Source of the DNA: Planctomycetaceae bacterium
GTDB lineage: Bacteria; Planctomycetota; Planctomycetia; Planctomycetales; Planctomycetaceae
Length of the DNA: 64,000 nt
Direction of reading: 5' to 3'
NCBI GenBank assembly: GCA_015485495.1
Contig: WFTL01000091.1
Span: 1 to 64,000 of the forward strand
In this document: piece after piece, positions 26,938 to 35,085 of the stretch
Position numbering within the stretch: the stretch's first letter is position 1
Layout of the letters: every line of letters starts with the position of its first letter
The notes under the pieces: model-generated
What the model was told of the DNA's origin: nothing
What the model saw: only the letters and a program-made list of their open reading frames with translations
Databases searched by the model: none
Translations under genes and position numbers: made by a program

Positions 26938-29697
26938 TCAGGCCCCGTCCGACTCGCCGGCGGACCCCGTCTTCGCAGATGCTGTTTTCTGAGCCTTCTT
27001 TCGGGTGACCGTTTTCTTCTTCGCTGTTTTCTTTTTCGCGGTCGTTTTCTTCGCGGCTGATTTCCTGGCCGCCGTTTTTTTGCGGGCCGTTTTCTTTTTG
27101 GCGGCCGCCTTTTTCTTTCTGTTTTTCGAACCGCCGCGGGCGGCTTTTTCTTCCAGCCACTGAAGGGCCTGTTCAAGCGTCACTTCAGCAACATCGTATT
27201 CCTTCGGAATGGTGGCGTTGATTTTGTTGTGTTTCACGTACGGGCCGTAGCGGCCGTCGAAAATCGCCACAGCCTGTCCGTCGTCCGGATGCGGTCCCAG
27301 TTCGCGAATCGGAGTGGGGGCGGCCCGTTTTTTCGTGTTCTTCAGCATGTGCACAGCCACATCCAGCGGCACATCCAGCACGTTCCAGGAACGCCCTTCG
27401 TGTTCCACCAGATGGGTGCGGCGATCGAAGCCGGCATACACGCGGTCGTGCAGCACATACGGGCCGAAGCGGCCGATGCCCGCGTTGACGACCTTTCCCG
27501 TGACCGGATGGTGTCCAATGCGCCGCGGCAGGGCCAGCAGAGCGACGGCCGTTTCCAGATCGAGGTTCTCCGGATCGAAACACTTCGGAATGCTGCAGCG
27601 TTTCGGCTTCGGGTTGTCGTCCGTGACGTCTCCAAGCTGCAGATACGGTCCGAACGGACCATTCAGCACGTAGATCGGAAGCCCTTCTTCCGGATGCATG
27701 CCCAGAGCGGTCGGGCCCTTCTGTTTCTCTTCGATCAGGCGATCAGCCAGTTCGTTCGTCAGATCGGCCGGAGCGATCGAATCGGGAATCGATGCGGTCA
27801 GCTTTTCGTCTCCGACCGGCTTCTCGAAATACGGACCGTACCGTCCGACCCGGATGTCCGCATCGATGCCATCCAGCCGCAGTGTGCAGGCTTCGCGCGG
27901 ATCGATGTCGGCTTCTTTCTGCCGCACCTGTTCATCGATGCCCTGTTCGCCGCAGTAAAATTCCTGCAGGTAGGGAAGCCGTTCCGCCGTTCCCGCGGCG
28001 ATGTCATCCAGCGTCTGCTCCATGCTGGCCGTGAAGCCGAGATCCACAAGGCGGGGGAAATGGTTCTCCAGGAGCCGCGTGACGGCCAGTCCTTTGAATG
28101 TGGGCACAAGCTGTTTTCCGCTGGACCGCACATAATCGCGGGACTGAATCGTGCTGATGATGCTGGCATAGGTGGAAGGACGACCGATGCCTTCCTGCTC
28201 CAGACGCCGCACCAGGGAGGCTTCCGTGTAACGGGCCGGCGGTTTCGTTTCGTGACTGACCGCCTCGATGTCTTCGCACTGCACCGTCTGCTGTTCCTGA
28301 AGGGGAGGCAGCGGGGCATCCCGATCTTCCATGGCCGCTTCCGGATCATCGGATCCTTCCACGTACGCGCGGAAGAAACCGGGGAATTCCACCGTCCGTC
28401 CGCTGGCCCGGAATTCCGCATCACCGACGCGAATGGTGACCGTATCGAACCGCAGCCGGGCCTCGGCCATCTGAGTGGCCATGGTGCGTTTCCAGATGAG
28501 TTCGTAGAGGCGGGCTTCCGGCCCGGCCAGGCCAATCTGTTCGGCCGTTTTCATTTCCGTCCCGGCGGGCCGAATCGCTTCGTGAGCTTCCTGGGCTCCT
28601 TTCGTTTTCGTCGTAAACTGCCTCACCGACGCACTCAGGAACCGGTGACCATACAGATCATCGATCCGTCCGCGAACCGCTTCCACGGCTTCCCCGCTGA
28701 GGCTGACACTGTCGGTCCGCATGTACGTGATGTGCCCGGCTTCGTACAGGCGCTGAGCGACCGCCATGGCATCCCGGGCGCCCATTCCGAGCTTTCGGTT
28801 GGCTTCCTGCTGCAGGGTGCTGGTGGTGAACGGCGGGGAGGGACGCCGCGTCTGTTGTTTCTGTTCAACCCGCTCCACGGTCCACGGCTGCCGGCGGATC
28901 CTGGCTTCCAGCTCCCGGGCGGCTTTTTCTTCCAGCAGCACAACATCCGCATCGTCCCGGATGCGGCCCGTGTTTTCGTCGAAATCCTTTCCGGTGGCGA
29001 TGCGCCGCCCGCCGACTGTCAGCAGGACGGCTTCGAACGACTCGCGTTTTTCGGTACTCAACGCGGCCTTCAGATCCCAGTAGGTTCCGCTGCGGAACCG
29101 CAGTCGTTCCAGTTCCCGTTCCACCAGCAGCCGCACGGCCACACTCTGCACGCGCCCGGCCGAAAGGCCTCGTGCAATTTTCTTCCACAGAAGCGGGCTC
29201 AGCGTGTATCCGTACAGACGATCGACAACGCGACGTGTTTCCTGAGCGGCGACCAGGTTTTCATCCAGGTCACGGGTACTGGCCAGAGCTTCTGTGATGG
29301 CTTTTTTCGTGATTTCCGAAAACACCATCCGCCGCACGGGCACCTTGGGTTTCAGAAGCTGCACCAGATGCCAGCCGATGCTTTCTCCCTCCCGGTCTTC
29401 GTCTGTCGCGATGATCAGTTCGTCGACCGATTTGAGCAGTTCTCGCAGCTCCCGGACCACCTTTTTCTTTTCCGGTGCCACGACGTACAGGGGATCGAAG
29501 TCGTTTTCGACATTGACACCCAGAGTCGCCCAGGACTCCTTTTTGACGGAGGCGGGAACTTCAGCGGCCTTCGCAGGCAGATCTCTCACATGCCCGACAC
29601 TGGCACGCACGATGTAGTCACTGCCCAGAAAACCCTGAATTTTCTTCGCCTTCGCAGGGGACTCGACGATGACGAGTGCCTTCTTGCGTCCAGCCAT
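26938..29697 (-). CDS. topA: DNA topoisomerase I with Lys-rich tail
   Basis: The 919-residue type IA topoisomerase relaxes negative supercoils. The Toprim domain is at the start (KALVIVESPAKAKKIQGFLG; ATDEDREGESIGWHL), and the active-site tyrosine lies in ITYMRTDSVSLS at about residue 315. The C-terminal zinc ribbons of E. coli TopA are replaced by four short topoisomerase C-terminal repeats (GRYGPYFEK, GPFGPYLQL, GRFGPYVLH, GRYGPYVKH). The last 70 residues are almost only Lys, Ala, Thr and Arg, an H1-like tail that in actinobacterial enzymes aids processivity. ATG 29697 gives MAGRKKALVIVESP. Divergent from the SurA-like gene. Confidence 0.97.
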   Translation of the reverse strand: MAGRKKALVIVESPAKAKKIQGFLGSDYIVRASVGHVRDLPAKAAEVPASVKKESWATLGVNVENDFDPLYVVAPEKKKVVRELRELLKSVDELIIATDEDREGESIGWHLVQLLKPKVPVRRMVFSEITKKAITEALASTRDLDENLVAAQETRRVVDRLYGYTLSPLLWKKIARGLSAGRVQSVAVRLLVERELERLRFRSGTYWDLKAALSTEKRESFEAVLLTVGGRRIATGKDFDENTGRIRDDADVVLLEEKAARELEARIRRQPWTVERVEQKQQTRRPSPPFTTSTLQQEANRKLGMGARDAMAVAQRLYEAGHITYMRTDSVSLSGEAVEAVRGRIDDLYGHRFLSASVRQFTTKTKGAQEAHEAIRPAGTEMKTAEQIGLAGPEARLYELIWKRTMATQMAEARLRFDTVTIRVGDAEFRASGRTVEFPGFFRAYVEGSDDPEAAMEDRDAPLPPLQEQQTVQCEDIEAVSHETKPPARYTEASLVRRLEQEGIGRPSTYASIISTIQSRDYVRSSGKQLVPTFKGLAVTRLLENHFPRLVDLGFTASMEQTLDDIAAGTAERLPYLQEFYCGEQGIDEQVRQKEADIDPREACTLRLDGIDADIRVGRYGPYFEKPVGDEKLTASIPDSIAPADLTNELADRLIEEKQKGPTALGMHPEEGLPIYVLNGPFGPYLQLGDVTDDNPKPKRCSIPKCFDPENLDLETAVALLALPRRIGHHPVTGKVVNAGIGRFGPYVLHDRVYAGFDRRTHLVEHEGRSWNVLDVPLDVAVHMLKNTKKRAAPTPIRELGPHPDDGQAVAIFDGRYGPYVKHNKINATIPKEYDVAEVTLEQALQWLEEKAARGGSKNRKKKAAAKKKTARKKTAARKSAAKKTTAKKKTAKKKTVTRKKAQKTASAKTGSAGESDGA

Positions 29698-29807
29698 GCG
29701 TACTTCTGCCAGTGAGAAAAATGCCGCATCGGATCCGGAATCGGGAACCGGTTCCTGCCGCGACAGTGCTGTGTGCGGCCCGACGTAACCTGAGTATTGT
29801 ATTGACC

Positions 29808-29835
29808 TTGCCTGACCGCGCCGGCCGGCTAGAAT
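29808..29835 (+). promoter_or_regulatory. Candidate sigma70-type promoter for the SurA-like gene
   Basis: TTGCCT (29808-29813), a 16-bp spacer and TAGAAT (29830-29835) match the -35/-10 consensus at four and five of six positions. It lies in the topA/SurA-like divergent region, about 155 bp before ATG 29993. Visual assignment only. Confidence 0.4.
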
Positions 29836-29992
29836 CCGCTGCTTCGCTGCCCGAATCGGCCGGTGGCCGCCATTCGAAGCAGCAGTTCGTATCCGGCGTT
29901 CGGCAGGTGACATATGGCATCGTTCCCTGACCTGTCAACCCACACTGAGAATTCCGCGCCCGTCCGACCACTGCCTTTCTGAGCCTCACACT

Positions 29993-32752
29993 ATGGCATC
30001 ACCGTTCAAGTTCTTCCGAAAAAACCAGGCCGGCATGATGGCCGTCCTGATCATTCTGGCGATGCTCGTGTTCACGCTGGATGCCCTGTTCACGGCATCC
30101 GGCACGAACTTCTGGCTTCTGGGACTGCTGCTGGGCGGCATCATCTTCGGCATCGCCGGAATCAGCAGCGGACAATGGCTTCAGTGGGGAATCGGGGGAG
30201 CCATCCTGGGGGTTCTGCTGGGACTCATCCTGCCGGCCTTCACCGGACCACCGCCTGTTCTGGCCGCCAAATTCGGTGTCATCGAGCGCAGCGACGTGGA
30301 CGACATGCTGCAGCGGCGCAGCATTGCCAACACGTTTCTTTATCGGGCCACCGAAGAAGCCTTCGGCGCCGGAACCGCTCAGTATTTCGCCCGGTTCGGG
30401 CAGCTACCGCAGTTCGGTTTCGGACACAGCGATATCGAGGACGTCCTGTTTACCCGGCTGCTGGTTCAGGAAGCCGCTGAACTCGGACTGGTCGTGTCCG
30501 ATGAAATGGTCAGTGATTTCATCAATCAGGCGACCGGCGACAAACTGTCCCGCGAAGGCTTCATCCGGGCCCGACAGACGCTCCAGTATCAGGGCAAAAG
30601 CGTCACACCGGATACTCTGTTCGATATCTTCAGATACGAAATCGCCGCGCAGATGGCCTGGCGGGCCGTGACTCCCGTCGGCAGCCTGTCACCGCCGCCG
30701 CCGGAAGTGCAGTGGGCCTGGTTTCAGCGTCTGCACGTGCGGCAGTCCATTGAGGTGGCCGAACTGGACGTCGATGCATTCCTCGACCAGGCCCCGGAAC
30801 CGTCCGAAGCGGAAATCGAAGAACTGTTCGCCGCCGCCCGCGACAGATTCCCCGGACAGGATGAACCCGGCAGCCCGGGTTTTCGCCTGCCGGGCCGGGC
30901 CCGCATCGCCTGGCTGGAAATCGATTTCGATTCGGTCGCTTCCACCGTACCGCCCGTCACGGATGAAGACGTGGAAGCGTTCTACCAGGAAAACCGGGAC
31001 ACGCCGCGGTTTCGAAAAGTCGTCCTTCCGGATTCGGAATCCCCCGAAACAGGCAGCGAACAGAACGAACCGGACGATCAGACGGATGCCGCATCATCTG
31101 CCGATATGCCGGCTGCAGCAGACACCACGGCTCCGAACACATCTTCAGAAAGCGGTGCATCGTCACCGGAAGACGCGGCCGCCGGCACATCCGAAAAGGG
31201 TTCGACGGACACGGCACCGCAGCCGTCGGATGAACCGCCCGGCGACAGCGACACACCGGTTCTGACGATCCCGTCCGAAGATTCCGCGCCTCCTTCGCCG
31301 CAGCCATCAGAAAATCCGTCTCCGGAAGGAGCCTCCGAATCCGGTTCCGAAGAAACCGGCGGTCAGTTTTCGCTTGCGGACGACCCATCCGACGAAGCAT
31401 CAGACGCATCGTCGGACCAGCCGGCCGATTCCCCGGCATCGGCCGACGGTACAGCGGGTGATGCGGCCGCAGACGATCCTCCGCCCCTTGTCATCCCTCA
31501 GCTTTCAGATACTGACGCATCCGGGAACTCATCGGAATCGGAAGAAGCAGACGTTCAGTATGAATATGTCGAACTGACCGATGACCTGCGTGAACAGATT
31601 CGTGAAGAACTGCACACGCAGCGTGTTCGGGACGCCATCGACGCGAAGATGGACGAAGCCATCCGTTTCCTGCAGTCCATCGCGTCCGAACGCAACCGCA
31701 CACGCGCGCGGATCGTGCGGGAGAATCCCGGGCTTTACAGTGACAGTGAAGCGGGCGCTCTGAATCTGCGCCGCGAACTGGCTCAGAAAACAGACGACTA
31801 TCTGCAGCAGATGAAAGCCTGGGCCGACGAACACGGCCTGAATTTTGCGGTGACGCCGGGGCTGGTCACCTTCCAGGAATTTTCTGATGCGGACGATTAT
31901 CCGCTGGGACAGGCCACGGACCCGAATGCATCGCCGTTCGAATCCGATCCCGGCAGCAGCACGGCCGCCTTCGAACTGTTTTCCACGATTTCCGACGATG
32001 TGACATCGAACGATTCGTCTCTGTTCATGCCGCGCCGTTCCGTCCGGCATCCGGCTGCCGATGACGGAACGGAAACGCACTATGCCTGGTGGGCCGTGGA
32101 AATCTCCGAATCGCACGTCCCGTCGCTCGACGAACCGGGAGTCCGCGATTCCGTGATTCTCGCCCTGAAGCGGATGCGGGCCCGTGAGCTGGCTGAAGCC
32201 CGTGCTGAGGAGCTGGCGGAAACCGTCCGTCAGGCTCTGACCGGCGAGGAACCATCCGGCATGGCCGCCGTGCTGGAAAACGTCACGATCACCGGCCAGG
32301 ACGATTCCGCCGCTCTGACTGTGCGGCAGTCCCTGTCGTTTTCGTGGATGCGGACCAGCCAGACGCCAGGCACCAGCTTCATGCAGCGTCCCCGCGCCGA
32401 ACTGTCGCCCATTCGTTTTTCCGACGGAGTGACGATTCTGGAGAAGGTGGGGCATGAATTCATGAAAACGATTTTCGAAGACATGAATGATGAAGACGTG
32501 GCCGCCGTCCCCAATGCCGACCGTTCGGCGTGGTTCGTCGTTCACGTGACCAATCGTTTCCCCACGCCCGACGTCGGCATGGAGGCACTCATGGAACGAT
32601 TCGCCCGTGACGGACGCAACGGTTTCGCGCAGTCTCCCGTGATGCAGCAGATGAGCAGCGAAGTCATCGGCGGGCCGCTGGTCGAATGGAAACGAGCCCT
32701 GTGGCACAAATACGATATCGACCCGGATGTGGTGCTCAGCAGTCTCCGCTGA
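29993..32752 (+). CDS. SurA/PpiD-like membrane-anchored folding factor with a long acidic linker
   Basis: The 919-residue protein starts with basic MASPFKFFRKNQAGMM and three hydrophobic segments (about residues 15-33, 40-57 and 66-83). The following 250 residues match the SurA N-terminal helical domain pattern (VIERSDVDDMLQRRSIAN, then LVQEAAELGLVVSDEMVSDF, FIRARQTLQYQGKS and FDIFRYEIAAQM). Residues 345-522 are a low-complexity Ser/Glu/Asp/Pro/Ala linker, and a helical region and a second folded part follow (YEYVELTDDLREQIREELHT). No clear parvulin catalytic core is visible, so it is better called a PpiD/SurA-like chaperone than a proven prolyl isomerase. Planctomycetes have such proteins with one N-terminal membrane segment; three is unusual. 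Confidence 0.8.
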   Translation: MASPFKFFRKNQAGMMAVLIILAMLVFTLDALFTASGTNFWLLGLLLGGIIFGIAGISSGQWLQWGIGGAILGVLLGLILPAFTGPPPVLAAKFGVIERSDVDDMLQRRSIANTFLYRATEEAFGAGTAQYFARFGQLPQFGFGHSDIEDVLFTRLLVQEAAELGLVVSDEMVSDFINQATGDKLSREGFIRARQTLQYQGKSVTPDTLFDIFRYEIAAQMAWRAVTPVGSLSPPPPEVQWAWFQRLHVRQSIEVAELDVDAFLDQAPEPSEAEIEELFAAARDRFPGQDEPGSPGFRLPGRARIAWLEIDFDSVASTVPPVTDEDVEAFYQENRDTPRFRKVVLPDSESPETGSEQNEPDDQTDAASSADMPAAADTTAPNTSSESGASSPEDAAAGTSEKGSTDTAPQPSDEPPGDSDTPVLTIPSEDSAPPSPQPSENPSPEGASESGSEETGGQFSLADDPSDEASDASSDQPADSPASADGTAGDAAADDPPPLVIPQLSDTDASGNSSESEEADVQYEYVELTDDLREQIREELHTQRVRDAIDAKMDEAIRFLQSIASERNRTRARIVRENPGLYSDSEAGALNLRRELAQKTDDYLQQMKAWADEHGLNFAVTPGLVTFQEFSDADDYPLGQATDPNASPFESDPGSSTAAFELFSTISDDVTSNDSSLFMPRRSVRHPAADDGTETHYAWWAVEISESHVPSLDEPGVRDSVILALKRMRARELAEARAEELAETVRQALTGEEPSGMAAVLENVTITGQDDSAALTVRQSLSFSWMRTSQTPGTSFMQRPRAELSPIRFSDGVTILEKVGHEFMKTIFEDMNDEDVAAVPNADRSAWFVVHVTNRFPTPDVGMEALMERFARDGRNGFAQSPVMQQMSSEVIGGPLVEWKRALWHKYDIDPDVVLSSLR

Positions 32753-32776
32753 TTCCCGGCACCAGTGCCCGTTCCG

Positions 32777-33802
32777 TCAGCCGTCGCGGCCGCTGTCTGC
32801 GGCCGCGACGGTGTCCGCATCGTCGTCCAGCAGAACCCGGAATTCCCTGAGCACCGTGTCGACGGCCGCATCGAGCGGCCCGTCCAGCGTGACACCGGAC
32901 GCCAGCCGGTGACCGCCGCCTCCCAGACGTTCGGCCACTGCGGCGACGTTGTGCTGCGGTCGGCAGCGCAGGCTGAACTTCACCTGCTGAGTGGGCAGTT
33001 CCACCGCGATGAACGCCGTTTCCGCACCGGCGATCGTCAGGCACTGATTGACCAGTCCTTCGGTGTCGGCCAGAACAGCGCCGGTTTCCTTCAGGTCGTC
33101 CTGACGGACCTGAATCCAGGCCAGTCGTTCTCCGCAGTCGGTCCGCAGTCCCTGCAGCGCCCGACCTGCCAGATGCACGCGCGCCACGGATTTCTGTTCG
33201 TGAATCCGGCGGTACAGTTCGTCGGGGCAGGCTCCGCATTCCATCAGATACGCTGCCGCGCGCATGGTGGAAGCCGTGGTCGACGGAAAACGAAACCAGC
33301 CTGTGTCGGTGGCAATCGCCACATAGAGCCAGCCTGCCGCATCCGGCGGCAGAGCGACGTCCAGTTCCCGGGACAGTTCACAGATCAGTTCTGCCGTGGC
33401 CGCTGCGTTCTGATCACGAAACTCCAGAGCATTCAGATCGTCGGAACTCACATGATGATCGATCACGACCCGCACACCGTCTGCATCCCGAACCACGGCC
33501 GCCATGTCGCCGAGCTGCTGCCAGACTCCCGTATCCACAACGATCCGGACATCCACCGGTGGAACTGCGTCCCGACGAATGTCCTCACCAAGGCGCAGAA
33601 CACGGCCATCGGAGTTCATGAACCGCAGGTTGGCCGGAGGCGCCGTGGCATTGATCATCGTGACCTGTTTGCCCAGCGATTCCAGAATCGCTGCCAGCCC
33701 CCGCTGCGATCCGAGAGCGTCTCCATCCGGACGCACATGCGTCGTGATCAGAAATGATTCGTATTCATCCAGAATGTCGCGGAACGGATCCCAGTTCACC
33801 AC
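32777..33802 (-). CDS. nrnA: DHH/DHHA1 phosphoesterase, NrnA-type oligoribonuclease/pAp phosphatase
   Basis: The protein has the DHH domain motifs THVRPDGDALGSQRGL (motif I), VVDTG (motif II), VIDHHVSSDD (DHH motif III) and ATDTGWFRFPS (motif IV). The DHHA1 domain ends with RCRPQHNVAAVAERLGGGGH and RLASG, the nanoRNA-binding loop. NrnA proteins degrade 2-5 nt RNA and dephosphorylate 3'-phosphoadenosine 5'-phosphate. GTG 33802 (VVNWDPFRDIL) is the preferred start since family members begin there; the open frame continues to GTG 33844. The 3' end contains a 13-bp perfect inverted repeat shared with the convergent gene junction. Confidence 0.92.
   Translation of the reverse strand: MVNWDPFRDILDEYESFLITTHVRPDGDALGSQRGLAAILESLGKQVTMINATAPPANLRFMNSDGRVLRLGEDIRRDAVPPVDVRIVVDTGVWQQLGDMAAVVRDADGVRVVIDHHVSSDDLNALEFRDQNAAATAELICELSRELDVALPPDAAGWLYVAIATDTGWFRFPSTTASTMRAAAYLMECGACPDELYRRIHEQKSVARVHLAGRALQGLRTDCGERLAWIQVRQDDLKETGAVLADTEGLVNQCLTIAGAETAFIAVELPTQQVKFSLRCRPQHNVAAVAERLGGGGHRLASGVTLDGPLDAAVDTVLREFRVLLDDDADTVAAADSGRDG
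32781..32811. terminator. Strong 13-bp inverted repeat at a convergent gene junction
   Basis: CCGTCGCGGCCGC (32781-32793) and its exact reverse complement (32799-32811) enclose the loop TGTCT. It starts 29 bp after the stop of the SurA-like gene and lies inside the last codons of nrnA. No T-run follows on either strand, so it may end transcription as a stable hairpin or protect 3' ends rather than act as a classical intrinsic terminator. Confidence 0.5.
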
Positions 33803-33931
33803 AGACACGAACAAAACTTTCGTCGGAAACAGCAGAACAGCCACAGCGGCGGAAGGCCGACAGGATGACGGCCCGATGCGCCGAAGACAATTGTCAGCTC
33901 CCGGGAAATCGCCATCCGCCCCCTGGGGACA

Positions 33932-34648
33932 TCAGGCCTCCGCAGCCGACAGATAAAGAATGCGTCCGCACTGCCGACAGGTGACGAACTCTCCCACCTT
34001 GATCCGCACGCAGTCCTGAGCAATCACTTTGGTGTTGCAGGCCATGCAGAATGCATCCTGCACTTCCGACAGCGCCTGCGCTTTCATCGCATCGCGCAGA
34101 CGCCGATACACGGTTCGCGCATCTCCGGCAGGAACCGCCTGTTCTGCTTCACGGATTTCCGTTTCCAGCCGTTCGATCTCGCTGCGAATCTCCGGTTCCC
34201 GGGACCGCACATCCGCTTCGATCTCGCGGCACCGATTCGTCTGTTCGCGAACCTCGTCTTCGGCCGCCTGCAGTTTCGATTCTGCTTCATCCACGCTGGT
34301 CAGCAGCTGCAGAATTTCGTCTTCCAGCTTTTCGCAGGCCGCCTTTTCCGATGCGATCTGCGACTGGATGATGTCGTATTCCCGATTGGAAGCGGCTTCA
34401 TTCAGCCGGCTGCGGAGTTTCAGAATGTCGGCTTCCCGGGATTTCAGACTGAGGGACCTGTCATCGGCGGCCGCGCGCAGTTCCCGGATCTCCTTCTTTC
34501 CCGCATCCACGATTTCCTGAGCAGCCGCGACCTTCTTTTCCGCAGCCGCGATTCGCCGGGGCCCGTGTGCGAGCAGAGTTTCGGCATCGTCGAGCTGCTT
34601 CAGCAGTTCGTGCAGATGCTGCAGTGCCTGAGAAGTGTCCACCGCCAT
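33932..34648 (-). CDS. Coiled-coil protein with C-terminal C4 zinc ribbon (CT398-like)
   Basis: Residues 10-175 of this 238-residue protein are a long antiparallel coiled coil rich in Glu, Ala, Lys and Arg (KKVAAAQEIVDAGKKEIREL, and SEIERLETEIREAEQAV), followed by a zinc ribbon with CMACN and CRQCG pairs (CxxC...CxxC). This layout matches the C4-type zinc-ribbon family including chlamydial CT398, which may bind RNA-polymerase sigma-54 or export components. GGAGGG lies nine bases upstream of ATG 34648. It precedes nrnA on the same strand by about 130 bp. Function is inferred only from the fold. Confidence 0.88.
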   Translation of the reverse strand: MAVDTSQALQHLHELLKQLDDAETLLAHGPRRIAAAEKKVAAAQEIVDAGKKEIRELRAAADDRSLSLKSREADILKLRSRLNEAASNREYDIIQSQIASEKAACEKLEDEILQLLTSVDEAESKLQAAEDEVREQTNRCREIEADVRSREPEIRSEIERLETEIREAEQAVPAGDARTVYRRLRDAMKAQALSEVQDAFCMACNTKVIAQDCVRIKVGEFVTCRQCGRILYLSAAEA

Positions 34649-34984
34649 ATCCCGCATCCCTCCGCGCGAAGTCCTAATGGTGCCCTGTCTGAATCGCGAC
34701 AGGTCGATGGTAACGTGACAGGCAGCCGTTCTCCACGCAGCGCGGGCATCCTGTCGGGAAACGGTCCCACACCGAATGCCCGACCGCCCGCACCGCAGAC
34801 ATTCTGCAGCACGCCCTTTCGACCGACAGTGGTTGGAACCGGCCGATCGGCCCCGGCGCGGAATTCCGGCGTTCGAGAACGGTTTTGATGCCTCGGTGAG
34901 GCCGGCATCCGGCAATCGGACCACAATGTCCGCAGTCAAATGGAAACCAGGCGGTTCGTGCGTTATGGTCTGTCGACCCTGAAA

Positions 34985-35010
34985 CCCCGGCCGCTTCCTG
35001 GTGGCCGGGG
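34985..35010 (+). promoter_or_regulatory. GC-rich hairpin in the pyruvate carboxylase leader
   Basis: CCCCGGCC (34985-34992) and GGCCGGGG (35003-35010) form a perfect 8-bp stem with a 10-base loop, followed on the plus strand by TCGTTTTC. It lies 75 bp before the pyc start, and the upstream genes point away, so it is either a leader attenuator-like element of pyc or insulation between the divergent units. No termination is proven by the sequence. Confidence 0.5.
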
Positions 35011-35020
35011 TCGTTTTCGG

Positions 35021-35074
35021 CTGTCCCCGACACTCACACTGTCCCCGACACTCACACTGTCCCCGACACTCACA
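35021..35074 (+). repeat. Three perfect copies of an 18-bp tandem repeat
   Basis: The unit CTGTCCCCGACACTCACA occurs at 35021-35038, 35039-35056 and 35057-35074 without a mismatch, ending 11 bp before the ATG of pyruvate carboxylase. The repeats therefore occupy the place of the ribosome-binding site, and no purine-rich site is present between them and the start. The perfect identity indicates recent duplication or strand slippage. Confidence 0.95.
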
Positions 35075-35085
35075 CTCTGTCTTCC

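Noticed and set aside
26775-27176. Lys/Arg-rich 133-codon frame overlapping the topA tail
   Set aside because: It is the frame-shifted reading of the repetitive AAG/AAA tail of topA.
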